This document shows positions 20,191 to 28,995 of a stretch of 64,000 bases of DNA, one piece after another (the first letter of the stretch is position 1; every line of letters begins with the position of its first letter). The stretch is taken from positions 1,728,791-1,792,790 of the forward strand of contig NZ_HE997626.1 of NCBI RefSeq assembly GCF_000312385.1, in the 5' to 3' direction. The translations under genes and the position numbers were made by a program. The DNA is from Tsukamurella sp. 1534. GTDB taxonomy: Bacteria; Actinomycetota; Actinomycetes; Mycobacteriales; Mycobacteriaceae. A model generated the notes under the pieces. That model had not been told where the DNA came from and made no database searches. It saw nothing but the letters and a program-made list of their open reading frames with translations.

Positions 20191-20969
20191 GCCTTCTCCT
20201 CCTTCGCCTCGCCGACCGTGCGGCCTGTGGCGACGAATTCCTGACGGTGCTCGTCCGAGTACCCCGCGAGGTTCAGCTCGAACGTGAAGCCCTGCTCGTA
20301 CCGGTAACTGGTGTGCACGTTCACGGGGTCGATGCCGTTGATCGCCTCCTTCGCCTTGCGGATCACGCGGGTGTCCTTCGCCGCGATCGCGCGAGCCACG
20401 TCGAGCGCGGCCTCGTCGAGCTCCGGGCGCGGCACCACGCGATACACGGAGCCGAAGTGGTGCAGCTGCTGCGCGGTCACCGTGCCCGCCGTGAAGTACA
20501 GCGTCCGCATCAGGTGCTGGGGCACGAGACGCGCGAGGTGCGTCGCGGCGCCGAGGGCGCCCCGATCCACTTCGGGCAGGCCGAAGGTCGCGTCGTCGGA
20601 GGCCACCACCACATCGGCGTTGCCGACGAGGCCGATTCCGCCGCCGAGGCAATAGCCGTTGACCGTGGCGACGACGGGTACCGCGCAGTCGTACACCGCC
20701 GAGAACGCGGCGGCGCAGCCGTGGTTGGCACCGATGAGGGCGCCGTAGCCCTCCGAGGCGTCGATCTCCTTGATGTCCACGCCGGCGTTGAAGCCGCGCC
20801 CGGCGGCGCGGAGCACCACGACGTGGCATTCGGGGTCGCGCCCGGCGGCGGTGATCGCCTCCGCGAGGTCGAACCACCCCTGCACGGTGAGGGCGTTGAC
20901 CGGCGGCGCGTCCACGGTGACTACGTGGATGCCGGGGGCTTGGACGGTGGTCGTGACCGGTGAAGGCAC
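20187..20969 (-). CDS. echA20: Ring D-cleaving crotonase-fold hydrolase
   Basis: EchA20 hydrolyses ring D of HIEC-CoA to give COCHEA-CoA. The 260-residue crotonase has VDAPPVNALTVQGWFDL, RAAGRGFNAGVDIKEID, CLGGGIGLVGNADVVVASDDATFG and a C-terminal YEQGFTFELNLAG, all very close to Rv3550. GTG 20969 is chosen because AAGGAGG lies 4 nt upstream (20974-20980); upstream in-frame starts would run into the operator region. Confidence 0.92.
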   Translation of the reverse strand: MPSPVTTTVQAPGIHVVTVDAPPVNALTVQGWFDLAEAITAAGRDPECHVVVLRAAGRGFNAGVDIKEIDASEGYGALIGANHGCAAAFSAVYDCAVPVVATVNGYCLGGGIGLVGNADVVVASDDATFGLPEVDRGALGAATHLARLVPQHLMRTLYFTAGTVTAQQLHHFGSVYRVVPRPELDEAALDVARAIAAKDTRVIRKAKEAINGIDPVNVHTSYRYEQGFTFELNLAGYSDEHRQEFVATGRTVGEAKEEKA

Positions 20970-20993
20970 AGTGCCTCCTTCGAGGTAGGGAGG

Positions 20994-21007
20994 TAGAACA
21001 TGATCTA
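20994..21007. promoter_or_regulatory. KstR-like site in the echA20/SDR intergenic region
   Basis: TAGAACATGATCTA matches TAGAACnnGTTCTA with one core mismatch (GAT for GTT). It lies just downstream of a possible -10 element (TAGGTT on the minus strand, 21008-21013) of the echA20 operon. Confidence 0.5.
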
Positions 21008-21012
21008 AACCT

Positions 21013-21026
21013 AGCAATTGCTTGGT
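21013..21026. promoter_or_regulatory. KstR2-type operator between echA20 and the SDR operon
   Basis: AGCAATTGCTTGGT matches AnCAAGnnCTTGnT with one mismatch (T at position 6). It adjoins a candidate -10 TACGCT (21026-21031) reading toward the SDR genes. It would coordinate both divergent HIP operons. Confidence 0.75.
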
Positions 21027-21074
21027 ACGCTACCACCGGTGCCGGGTGCACCGGAACTACGAAGGTGGGAAACG

Positions 21075-21869
21075 TTGTCTGAACTAGCCCTGGGACTGGA
21101 CGGCGCGGTCGTCCTCGTGACCGGCGGCGTCCGCGGGATCGGGGCGGGCATCGCCCGCGTGTTCCTGCGTCACGGCGCCACGGTGGTGGTCTGCGCGCGC
21201 CGGGAGCCCGAGCGTCCCGTCGAGGCCGACGGTGCGGTGGCCGAGTTCGTCGCCGCCGACGTGCGCGAGCCGGAACAGGTGGCCGCGCTCGTGGACGGGA
21301 TCGTCGACCGGCACGGCCGGTTGGATGTCCTCGTCAACAACGCGGGCGGCGCGCCGTTCGCGGACGCCGCGACGGCGTCGCCGCGCTTCCACGACAAGGT
21401 GATCGGGCTCAACCTGCTCGCCCCGCTGCTCGTGGCGCAGCGTGCCAATGCGGCCATGCAGCGGGCGGGAGGCGGGGCGATCGTCAACGTCTCCTCCGTG
21501 AGCGCCACCCGCCCGTCGCCGGGCACCGCTGCCTACGGCGCCGCCAAGGCCGGGCTCGATTCGCTCACCGCGAGCCTCGCGGTCGAGTTCGCGCCCGCCG
21601 TCCGGGTCAACGCGCTCGACGTGGGCATGGTGCGCACCGAGGCTGCGGAGCAGCACTACGGCGACGAGGCCGGGATCGCGGCCATCGGGGCGACGATCCC
21701 GCTCGGCCGGCTCGCCGATCCCGAGGAGATCGGCGCGTGCGCGGCCTTCCTCGCCTCGCCCCTCGCGTCCTACGTCAGCGGCGCGACCCTCCTCGTCCAC
21801 GGCGGTGGCGAACGCCCCGCCTTCCTCGCCGCCGCCACCGCGGATCACGGCGAGCGGGAACGCAACTGA
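21075..21869 (+). CDS. Short-chain dehydrogenase (Rv3549c-like), HIP cluster
   Basis: The 264-residue SDR has VTGGVRGIGAGIA, VNNAGGAPF, the catalytic Ser in NVSSVSATRPS and YGAAK. TTG 21075 is preceded by GAAGGTGGGA. An earlier in-frame TTG at 21018 lies inside the KstR2-type operator and is rejected. It corresponds by position to Rv3549c in the KstR2 regulon; its hydroxyacyl-CoA substrate is not known. The next SDR follows after 17 bp. Confidence 0.87.
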   Translation: MSELALGLDGAVVLVTGGVRGIGAGIARVFLRHGATVVVCARREPERPVEADGAVAEFVAADVREPEQVAALVDGIVDRHGRLDVLVNNAGGAPFADAATASPRFHDKVIGLNLLAPLLVAQRANAAMQRAGGGAIVNVSSVSATRPSPGTAAYGAAKAGLDSLTASLAVEFAPAVRVNALDVGMVRTEAAEQHYGDEAGIAAIGATIPLGRLADPEEIGACAAFLASPLASYVSGATLLVHGGGERPAFLAAATADHGERERN

Positions 21870-21886
21870 GAAGCAGGAGAAGATCC

Positions 21887-22792
21887 ATGAGTGGAATCGT
21901 CGACGGCAGAGTCGTCGTCATCACCGGCGCCGGCCGCGGAATCGGCCGGGCTCACGCACTGGCGTTCGCGGCGGAGGGCGCCGCGGTCGTCGTCAACGAC
22001 TACGGCGTCGGGCTCGACGGCGCGGACGCCTCGAGCGGGCCCGCGCAACAGGTGGTCGACGAGATCCGCGCGGCCGGCGGACGCGCCGTCGCGAACGGGT
22101 CCGACGTCGCGGACTGGAACGGCGCGGAGGCGTTGATCCGCACCGCGATCGACGAGTTCGGCCGGCTCGACGTACTGGTCAACAACGCGGGCTTCCTGCG
22201 CGACCGGATGCTGGTGACCATGTCCGAGCAGGAGTGGGACGCGGTGACGCGGGTGCACCTGAAGGGTCACTTCGCGATGCTCCGGCACGCGGCCGCGTAC
22301 TGGCGCGACGAGTCGAAGGCGGGACGGCAGCCCGACGCGCGGGTCGTCAACACCAGCTCGGGTGCCGGCCTGCTCGGCAGCATCGGGCAGGGGAACTACG
22401 CCGCCGCGAAGGCGGGGATCGCGGAGATGACGATCCAGGCTGCGGCGGAGATGGCCCGGTACGGCATCACCGTGAACGCGATCGCGCCGGCCGCGCGTAC
22501 CCGGATGACCGAGGTGACGTTCGCGGACGACATGGCCGCTCCCGAGGACGGATTCGACGCCATGGCGCCGGAGAACATCTCCCCGCTGGTCGTGTGGCTC
22601 GGGAGCACGGACTCCGCGGACGTCACCGGCCGGGTGTTCGAGGTCGAGGGAGGCAAGGTGTCCGTCGCCCAGGGGTGGCGGCACGGCCCGGGGCGGGACA
22701 AGGGCGCGCGGTGGGAGCCGGCTGAACTGGGTTCTGTCGTACGCGAGCTCGTCGCCGAGGGGCCCCAGCCCGAGCCCGTGTACGGAGCCTGA
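21887..22792 (+). CDS. Short-chain dehydrogenase (Rv3548c-like), HIP cluster
   Basis: The 301-residue SDR has ITGAGRGIGRAHALAFA, VNDYGVGLDG, VNNAGFLRDRML, NTSSGAGLLGSIGQGNYAAAK and a C-terminal extension of about 50 residues, a pattern typical of the 17-beta-HSD type 4/multifunctional-enzyme SDR branch that acts on 3-hydroxyacyl-CoAs. ATG 21887 follows AGGAGAAG. It matches the Rv3548c position. The exact step in HIP degradation is unassigned. Confidence 0.87.
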   Translation: MSGIVDGRVVVITGAGRGIGRAHALAFAAEGAAVVVNDYGVGLDGADASSGPAQQVVDEIRAAGGRAVANGSDVADWNGAEALIRTAIDEFGRLDVLVNNAGFLRDRMLVTMSEQEWDAVTRVHLKGHFAMLRHAAAYWRDESKAGRQPDARVVNTSSGAGLLGSIGQGNYAAAKAGIAEMTIQAAAEMARYGITVNAIAPAARTRMTEVTFADDMAAPEDGFDAMAPENISPLVVWLGSTDSADVTGRVFEVEGGKVSVAQGWRHGPGRDKGARWEPAELGSVVRELVAEGPQPEPVYGA

Positions 22793-22812
22793 CGGGGGCC
22801 GAAACGACGAAG

Positions 22813-22845
22813 CCGGCCGCGCGGGAGGGGATTCCGCGCGGCCGG
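22813..22845. terminator. GC-rich hairpin between convergent SDR and epimerase genes
   Basis: A perfect 12-bp stem CCGGCCGCGCGG / CCGCGCGGCCGG with a 9-nt loop lies 20 bp after the SDR stop. It could terminate transcription from both sides; no U-tract is present, as is common in GC-rich actinobacteria. Confidence 0.65.
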
Positions 22846-22885
22846 TCGCGTCTCGGCGCGGTGAGCGGGCCGAGTTCCTGGGCGG

Positions 22886-23875
22886 CTATCGCCGCCGGGT
22901 GCCGAGCCGGCCGCTGCGGGCGAAGAACTCCACGAGTTCCTCGGCGGTGGCGGACATCGAGCGAGGGGAGTAGCCGAGTTCGTTGCGCGCCTTGCTGATG
23001 TCCACCAGCGGGGACGCGAACAGTGGACCCAGTGCGGCTTTGGAGAGGACGTCCGATCCGAGCCGCGCGTTGATCGGCTCGAGAACGGGCATCACCGCGG
23101 CCAGCGCTCCGATGGGCAGGGCCACGAGCGGCCCGGGCTTGCCCGCGGCGCGTGCGGACAGTCGCATGGCGTCGATGATCGGCGCGAATTCGCCGCCCAG
23201 GAGGTAGTTCTCGCCCGTGCGTCCCTTCTCCGCGGCCAGCATCACCCCCGTCGCGACATCCCGTACGTCGACCAGGTCGAACCCCGCCTTCGAGACGAAC
23301 GCTGGCATTCGCCCGCGGGCGGCGGTGTGTGCCAGCCGGTTCAGCCGCGACAGCGTGGCGCCGTGGTCCGCCGGGCCCCACACGCCGGTGGGGTTGCAGA
23401 CGGTGGCGTCCAGCCCGTCCTCGATGACCTTGCGCAGCTCCTGCTCGCCGGCCCATTTCGAACGGTCGTAGACCGGGATCTCGGGCCGCTCGGAGCGTGG
23501 TGCCGTCTCGTCGATCACGTCCACCAGGTCCTGGTCGAACGCGTGGATCGAGCTCAGGTGCACCATCTTCCGGACGCCGGACTCCAGGGCGGCGCGCGCG
23601 ACGGTGCGCACGCCCTCCGTGTTGAGCCGCCACGCGACCTCGTCCTCCATCCGGAGGGTGATCATCGCGACCAGGTGGTACACCACCTCGACGTCGCGGA
23701 GGGCTTCGCGCATAGCCTCGGGGTCGAGGACGCTGGCCTGCACCCAGCGCACGCCCTCGGGCGCGTGCGGCGACGCGGTCCGGTCGATGGCGACCACATC
23801 GTGGCCGTGCTCGACCAGCTGATGCAGGAGGTTCCCGCCCACGAATCCGGCTGCGCCGGTCACCGCCACCCGCAT
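22886..23875 (-). CDS. NAD-dependent epimerase/dehydratase family (extended SDR), 3-beta-HSD-like
   Basis: The 329-residue extended SDR has VAVTGAAGFVGGNLL at the N-terminus, VYHLVAMITLRMEDE, VHLSSIHAF and the active-site YDRSKWAGE. This subfamily includes 3-beta-hydroxysteroid dehydrogenase/isomerases and sugar epimerases. ATG 23875 begins 5 nt after the fadA5 stop, so it is co-translated with a steroid thiolase behind a KstR-type site. A sterol 3-beta-ol or hydroxyacyl-CoA substrate is plausible but inferred. Confidence 0.83.
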   Translation of the reverse strand: MRVAVTGAAGFVGGNLLHQLVEHGHDVVAIDRTASPHAPEGVRWVQASVLDPEAMREALRDVEVVYHLVAMITLRMEDEVAWRLNTEGVRTVARAALESGVRKMVHLSSIHAFDQDLVDVIDETAPRSERPEIPVYDRSKWAGEQELRKVIEDGLDATVCNPTGVWGPADHGATLSRLNRLAHTAARGRMPAFVSKAGFDLVDVRDVATGVMLAAEKGRTGENYLLGGEFAPIIDAMRLSARAAGKPGPLVALPIGALAAVMPVLEPINARLGSDVLSKAALGPLFASPLVDISKARNELGYSPRSMSATAEELVEFFARSGRLGTRRR

Positions 23876-23880
23876 CGTGT

Positions 23881-25053
<1,173 letters not shown>

Positions 25054-25077
25054 TCACCTTCCGCCCTACCGCCTGGG

Positions 25078-25091
25078 TAGAGCACGTTCTT
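25078..25091. promoter_or_regulatory. KstR-type operator for fadA5
   Basis: TAGAGCACGTTCTT matches the KstR consensus with AGC for AAC in one half-site and a final T. It lies 36 bp upstream of the fadA5 ATG. Confidence 0.6.
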
Positions 25092-25225
25092 GATTGTGCC
25101 GCCGCCGCGCAGATCTGTCGAGGTCCGCCGATGGCGTCGATGGATGCTTCTGGCCTGATTGGATGCCATGCACCCCGCGTATCTCGCAATCTAGCTCACG
25201 ACGACGCGGACTGTGCTTGAATGAG

Positions 25226-25239
25226 TAGAACATGTTTCA
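25226..25239. promoter_or_regulatory. KstR-type operator for cyp125
   Basis: TAGAACATGTTTCA has the complete core and left half-site of KstR. It lies 44 bp upstream of the cyp125 GTG. Confidence 0.8.
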
Positions 25240-25283
25240 GATACGCCTGGCCAGTCCCAGGCGGCAGCGCTTGAGGAGGCGGC

Positions 25284-26507
25284 GTGAGCGTGCACTTCCC
25301 CGCGGGGTTCGATTTCACCAGCCCTGATCTGTGGTCCGAGCGGCGGCCCGAGGCCGAGTTCGCCGAGCTCCGGCGGTCCGCGCCGGTGTGGTGGCAGGAC
25401 GTGCCGCCCGGGACCACAGGCTTCGACGACGGTGGCTTCTGGGTGGTGTCCAAACTGGACGACATCAAGGCCATCTCGCGTAATCCGAAGCAGTACTCCA
25501 ACTGGGAGAACGGCGCGATCGTCCGGTTCGGGCCGGAGATGGAGCGCGAGCAGATCGACATGCAGCGCATGCTCCTGCTCAACATGGATCCGCCCCAGCA
25601 CACCAAGACGCGACGCATCATCTCGCGCGGCTTCACCCCGAAGGCGGTGCAGTCGCTGCACGACGCGCTGGCCGAGCGTGCCGAGCGGATCGTGCACGAG
25701 GCGCGCAAGACCGGCGGCGGCGACTTCGTCGAGCAGGTCGCCTCCGAGCTCCCGCTCCAGGCGATCGCCGAACTGCTGGGCGTGCCCCAGGAGGACCGGA
25801 AGAAGCTGTTCGACTGGTCGAACTCGATGATGGCCTACGACGATCCCGAGTTCGAGGGCAACTACCTGGAGGCGATGACCGAGTTCACGGGCTACTCCTG
25901 GAACCTGGCTGAGGAGCGCCGGAAGTGCCCCATGGACGACATCGTGACCTCTCTCATCCACGCCGACATCGACGGGGAGTCGCTAGGCAGCGATGAGTTC
26001 GCGTTCTTCGTTCTGCTGCTCGCCGTGGCCGGCAACGAGACCACCCGCAACGCGATCAGCCACGGCATGAAGGCCTTCGTCGATCACCCGGAGCAGTGGG
26101 AGATCTACAAGGAACAACGGCCCCGCACCGCGCCGGACGAGATCGTCCGGTGGGCCACGCCCGTCTCGGTGTTCCAGCGGACCGCGCTCGAGGACGTCCA
26201 GCTCGGGGAGCAGACGATCAAGAAGGGGCAGCGCGTCGCGCTCTTCTACGCCTCGGCCAACTTCGACGAGGACGCCTTCGAGGACCCCTACACTTTCAAC
26301 ATCCTCCGCGACCCCAACCCGCACGTGGGCTTCGGCGGTTCCGGCACGCACCATTGCGTGGGCGCCAACCTGGCGCGGCTGGAGATGGATCTGATGTTCA
26401 AGGCGATCGCCGACGTCATGCCCAACATCCGCGAGCTCGAGCCGCCGCGCCGCCTGCGGTCGGGTTGGCTCAACGGCATCAAGCACTGGAAGGTCGCGTA
26501 CGAGTAG
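25284..26507 (+). CDS. cyp125: Cytochrome P450 CYP125, steroid C26-hydroxylase
   Basis: CYP125 oxidises the terminal methyl of the cholest-4-en-3-one side chain to the C26/C27 acid. The 407-residue P450 has the I-helix oxygen motif AGNET (249-253), ExxR in EIVR (286-289) and the heme loop FGGSGTHHCVG with Cys358 as ligand. GTG 25284 follows GAGGAGGCG. It ends in a strong hairpin and is divergent from fadA5. The redox partner ferredoxin is not adjacent. Confidence 0.95.
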   Translation: MSVHFPAGFDFTSPDLWSERRPEAEFAELRRSAPVWWQDVPPGTTGFDDGGFWVVSKLDDIKAISRNPKQYSNWENGAIVRFGPEMEREQIDMQRMLLLNMDPPQHTKTRRIISRGFTPKAVQSLHDALAERAERIVHEARKTGGGDFVEQVASELPLQAIAELLGVPQEDRKKLFDWSNSMMAYDDPEFEGNYLEAMTEFTGYSWNLAEERRKCPMDDIVTSLIHADIDGESLGSDEFAFFVLLLAVAGNETTRNAISHGMKAFVDHPEQWEIYKEQRPRTAPDEIVRWATPVSVFQRTALEDVQLGEQTIKKGQRVALFYASANFDEDAFEDPYTFNILRDPNPHVGFGGSGTHHCVGANLARLEMDLMFKAIADVMPNIRELEPPRRLRSGWLNGIKHWKVAYE

Positions 26508-26520
26508 TCGACGCCTCCGT

Positions 26521-26559
26521 CGACTGCGCCCCGGGAACGCCGTTCCCGGGGCGCAGTCG
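26521..26559 (+). terminator. Strong intrinsic hairpin after cyp125
   Basis: Arms 26521-26539 and 26541-26559 are perfectly complementary over 19 bp (realistic loop about 5 nt, around CGCCG). It begins 14 bp after the cyp125 stop and lacks a T-tract. Confidence 0.8.
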
Positions 26560-26641
26560 TGCGTTGCGGGAGAACCTGTTGCCGATCGACGCACTTCGGC
26601 AGTCGGCCCGGAAGCCGGGGGTCACTCACGACGGCCCGGAC

Positions 26642-26699
26642 CTCGGGTTCCACGGCCGTCCGCGGCAGGATCGTGCGGCAGACCCTCGTGGAACCCGAG
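26642..26699. repeat. 13-bp perfect inverted repeat between cyp125 and ltp3
   Basis: CTCGGGTTCCACG at 26642-26654 is matched by CGTGGAACCCGAG at 26687-26699 with a 32-nt spacer. It lies between the cyp125 terminator and the convergent ltp3 gene. It may terminate the ltp operon or mark a small structured RNA; nothing else is visible in this 236-bp gap. Confidence 0.6.
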
Positions 26700-26743
26700 A
26701 TCCGGAACGCGGCGGCGATTCGATCGACGCCCGCGCCACACCG

Positions 26744-27919
26744 TCACTGCGGCTTGTCAGCTCCGACGAGCCACATCGAGAAGTACTGAGAGCCACCGCC
26801 GTACGCGTGTCCGAGGGCGGTGCGCGCACCGTCGACCTGGTAGTCGCCCGCGCGTCCCATGACCTGTTTGGCGGCCTCCGCGAAGCGGATCATGCCCGAT
26901 GCGCCGATCGGATTGGAGGACAGCACGCCGCCCGACGGGTTGACGGGGAGCGCGCCGCCGATCTCGGTGCCGCCGCTCTCCGTGAGCTTCCATCCGTCGC
27001 CCTCGGGGACGAAACCGAGGTTCTCGAGCCACATCGGTTCGAACCACGAGAACGGCACGTAGATCTCGGCGGCGTCCACCTCGCGCAGGGGATCGGTGAT
27101 GCCGGCGGCGCGCCACAGCGCGGCGGCCGCGTCCCGGCCCGCCTCGGGGCTCACATGCTCGCGGCCGGCGTATGCGAGGGGCTCGGTGCGCATCGCGGTC
27201 GCGAGCACCCACCCGGGCCGCTTCCCGGTGACGGCTTCGGATTCCGCGGCGCTCTGCTCGTCGCCGAGCACGATCGCGCAGGCGCCGTCGGAGGACGGGC
27301 AGGTCTCGTCGAACCGGATGGGATCCCACAGCATCTGGGACGCCTGAACCGATTCCAGGGTGATGTCGGATTGCTGTAGATGCGCGAGCGGGTTCTTCGC
27401 GCCGTTGCGCCGGTCCTTGACGGCGACCATCGCGCCCACGTGAGCGGGCGCGCCGGAGCGGCGGATGTAGGAGCGCACATGGGGTGCGAAGTAGCCGCCC
27501 GCGCCGGCGCCGACCGGCACCGTGAACGGCACGGGGATGGACAGGGCCCACATGGCGTTGGATTCGGACTGCTTCTCCCAGGCCACCGTCAGGACCCGCC
27601 GGTGCACGCCCGATTTGACCAGGGCCGCGGCGACGGCTGCGGTGGATCCGCCGACGGACCCCGCGGTGTGTACGCGCAGAAGCGGTTTGCCCACGGCGCC
27701 GAGCGCGTCGGCGAGGAACAGCTCGGGCATCATGACGCCCTCGAACATGTCGGGCGCCTTGCCGATCACGATGGCGTCGATGTCGGCGAGCGTGGTCCCG
27801 GCGTCATCGAGCGCGCGGTCGACCGCCTCGCGGATGAGCCCCGCCATCGACACGTCGGTGCGCTTGGCGCGGTGGTGGGTCTGCCCGGTGCCCAGTACGG
27901 CGGTGCGGTGCGCGGTCAC
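26744..27919 (-). CDS. ltp3: Thiolase-like sterol aldolase Ltp3
   Basis: The 391-residue protein has the SCP2-thiolase-like fold: LRVHTAGSVGGSTAAVAAALV, the SSDGACAIVLG segment and a C-terminal NPSGGVLSSNPIGASGMIRFAEA. The Cys normally acting as nucleophile is absent at HTAGSVGGS, consistent with an aldol lyase rather than a thiolase. Ltp3 and Ltp4 are known to be needed for removal of C24-branched sterol side chains in Rhodococcus. GTG 27919 overlaps the ltp4 stop. The DUF35 gene completes the operon, as in Rv3521-Rv3523. Confidence 0.88.
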   Translation of the reverse strand: MTAHRTAVLGTGQTHHRAKRTDVSMAGLIREAVDRALDDAGTTLADIDAIVIGKAPDMFEGVMMPELFLADALGAVGKPLLRVHTAGSVGGSTAAVAAALVKSGVHRRVLTVAWEKQSESNAMWALSIPVPFTVPVGAGAGGYFAPHVRSYIRRSGAPAHVGAMVAVKDRRNGAKNPLAHLQQSDITLESVQASQMLWDPIRFDETCPSSDGACAIVLGDEQSAAESEAVTGKRPGWVLATAMRTEPLAYAGREHVSPEAGRDAAAALWRAAGITDPLREVDAAEIYVPFSWFEPMWLENLGFVPEGDGWKLTESGGTEIGGALPVNPSGGVLSSNPIGASGMIRFAEAAKQVMGRAGDYQVDGARTALGHAYGGGSQYFSMWLVGADKPQ

Positions 27920-28995
27920 TTGGCCTCCATCACTGCGATCAGGTTCTGTTGCAGGGCATGGCCGCTCGTCGCGTGGGCGAGCACCTTGCCGGCGCGGCCC
28001 TCCCAGACCGCGCGGGCCGCCTCGCCGATCCGGGCGAGGCCCGCGGAGAACATCGGGTTGCCCACGAGAACACCGCCCGACGGGTTGACCGCCGCGGCGT
28101 CGCCGAGCCCGATCGCCGACCGCAGGATCAATTCCTGATGCGTGAAGGGGGCGTGCAGTTCGGCGATCTCCGCGCCGTCGGCGCCGGCAGCCCGTGCGGC
28201 CGCCGCTGTGGAGGGGCTGGCCGTCAGGTCGCGCGAGCCGATCGCGGGGGAGTCGATGCGGTGTTCGAAGCCGGTGACGAAGGCGGGGTTCTCCCGGAGC
28301 TCGCGCGCCTTCTCGGCCGAGGCCAGGATCATCATGGCGGCACCGTCGGTCACGGGCGCGATGTCATGGCGGCGCAGCGGATCCGACCACATCGGCTCGG
28401 CGAGCAGCGTCGCGGCGTCCACCGTGCGGGAGAACTGGGCGGCGGGATTGGTCGTGGCGTCGGACAGGCTGCGGGCGGCGACCTCGGCCATGTCGGCCTC
28501 GGACCAGGCGCCGGAGTCCAGGCCCGCGCGGGCCTGCAGCGCCGCCACCGACACCGAATCCGGCCAGAGCGGCGCGACCGTGTACGGGTCGAGCTGCATG
28601 GTCAGGGTCCGGCGCAGCATCCCCGCTGAGGACTTGCCGAACCCGTAGACGAGCGCCGTGTCGACCTCGCCGGTGCGGATCTTCACCCAGGCCTCGTACA
28701 GGGCCCAGGCCGCGTCCATCTCCACGTGCGATTCGTTGATCGGGGGAACGGCGCCGATCGAATCGACCGCCGCGATGAACGAGAACGCCCGACCCGCCAG
28801 GTAGTCCGAGGACCCCGAACACCAGAATCCGATGTCGGACTTGGTCATACCCGTCTGGGCGAACACCTCGGAGAACAACGGGATCAGCATCTCGACGCCG
28901 TTGGTGGTGGTCTCCGCGGACCGCCGCCACGGCGTGGCGGCGTAGCCGACGACGGCGACGGAGCCGTCGGGATCGGTGCAGGTACGGCCCGTCAT
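27916..28995 (-). CDS. ltp4: Thiolase-like sterol aldolase Ltp4
   Basis: The 359-residue thiolase-fold protein has DIGFWCSGSSDYLAGRAFSF, NESHVEMDAAWALYEAW where a thiolase would carry its nucleophilic Cys, PVTDGAAMMILAS and NPSGGVLVGNPMFSAGLARI. The missing Cys again argues for a retro-aldol role. It lies directly between the DUF35 gene (stop 28996) and ltp3. It probably forms a complex with Ltp3 and the DUF35 protein to release the C24 branch as an acyl-CoA. Confidence 0.88.
   Translation of the reverse strand: MTGRTCTDPDGSVAVVGYAATPWRRSAETTTNGVEMLIPLFSEVFAQTGMTKSDIGFWCSGSSDYLAGRAFSFIAAVDSIGAVPPINESHVEMDAAWALYEAWVKIRTGEVDTALVYGFGKSSAGMLRRTLTMQLDPYTVAPLWPDSVSVAALQARAGLDSGAWSEADMAEVAARSLSDATTNPAAQFSRTVDAATLLAEPMWSDPLRRHDIAPVTDGAAMMILASAEKARELRENPAFVTGFEHRIDSPAIGSRDLTASPSTAAAARAAGADGAEIAELHAPFTHQELILRSAIGLGDAAAVNPSGGVLVGNPMFSAGLARIGEAARAVWEGRAGKVLAHATSGHALQQNLIAVMEAK

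Noticed and set aside
21018-21074. Earlier TTG start for the first SDR gene
   Set aside because: It lies inside the KstR2-type operator and upstream of the expected transcription start; TTG 21075 has a good ribosome site.
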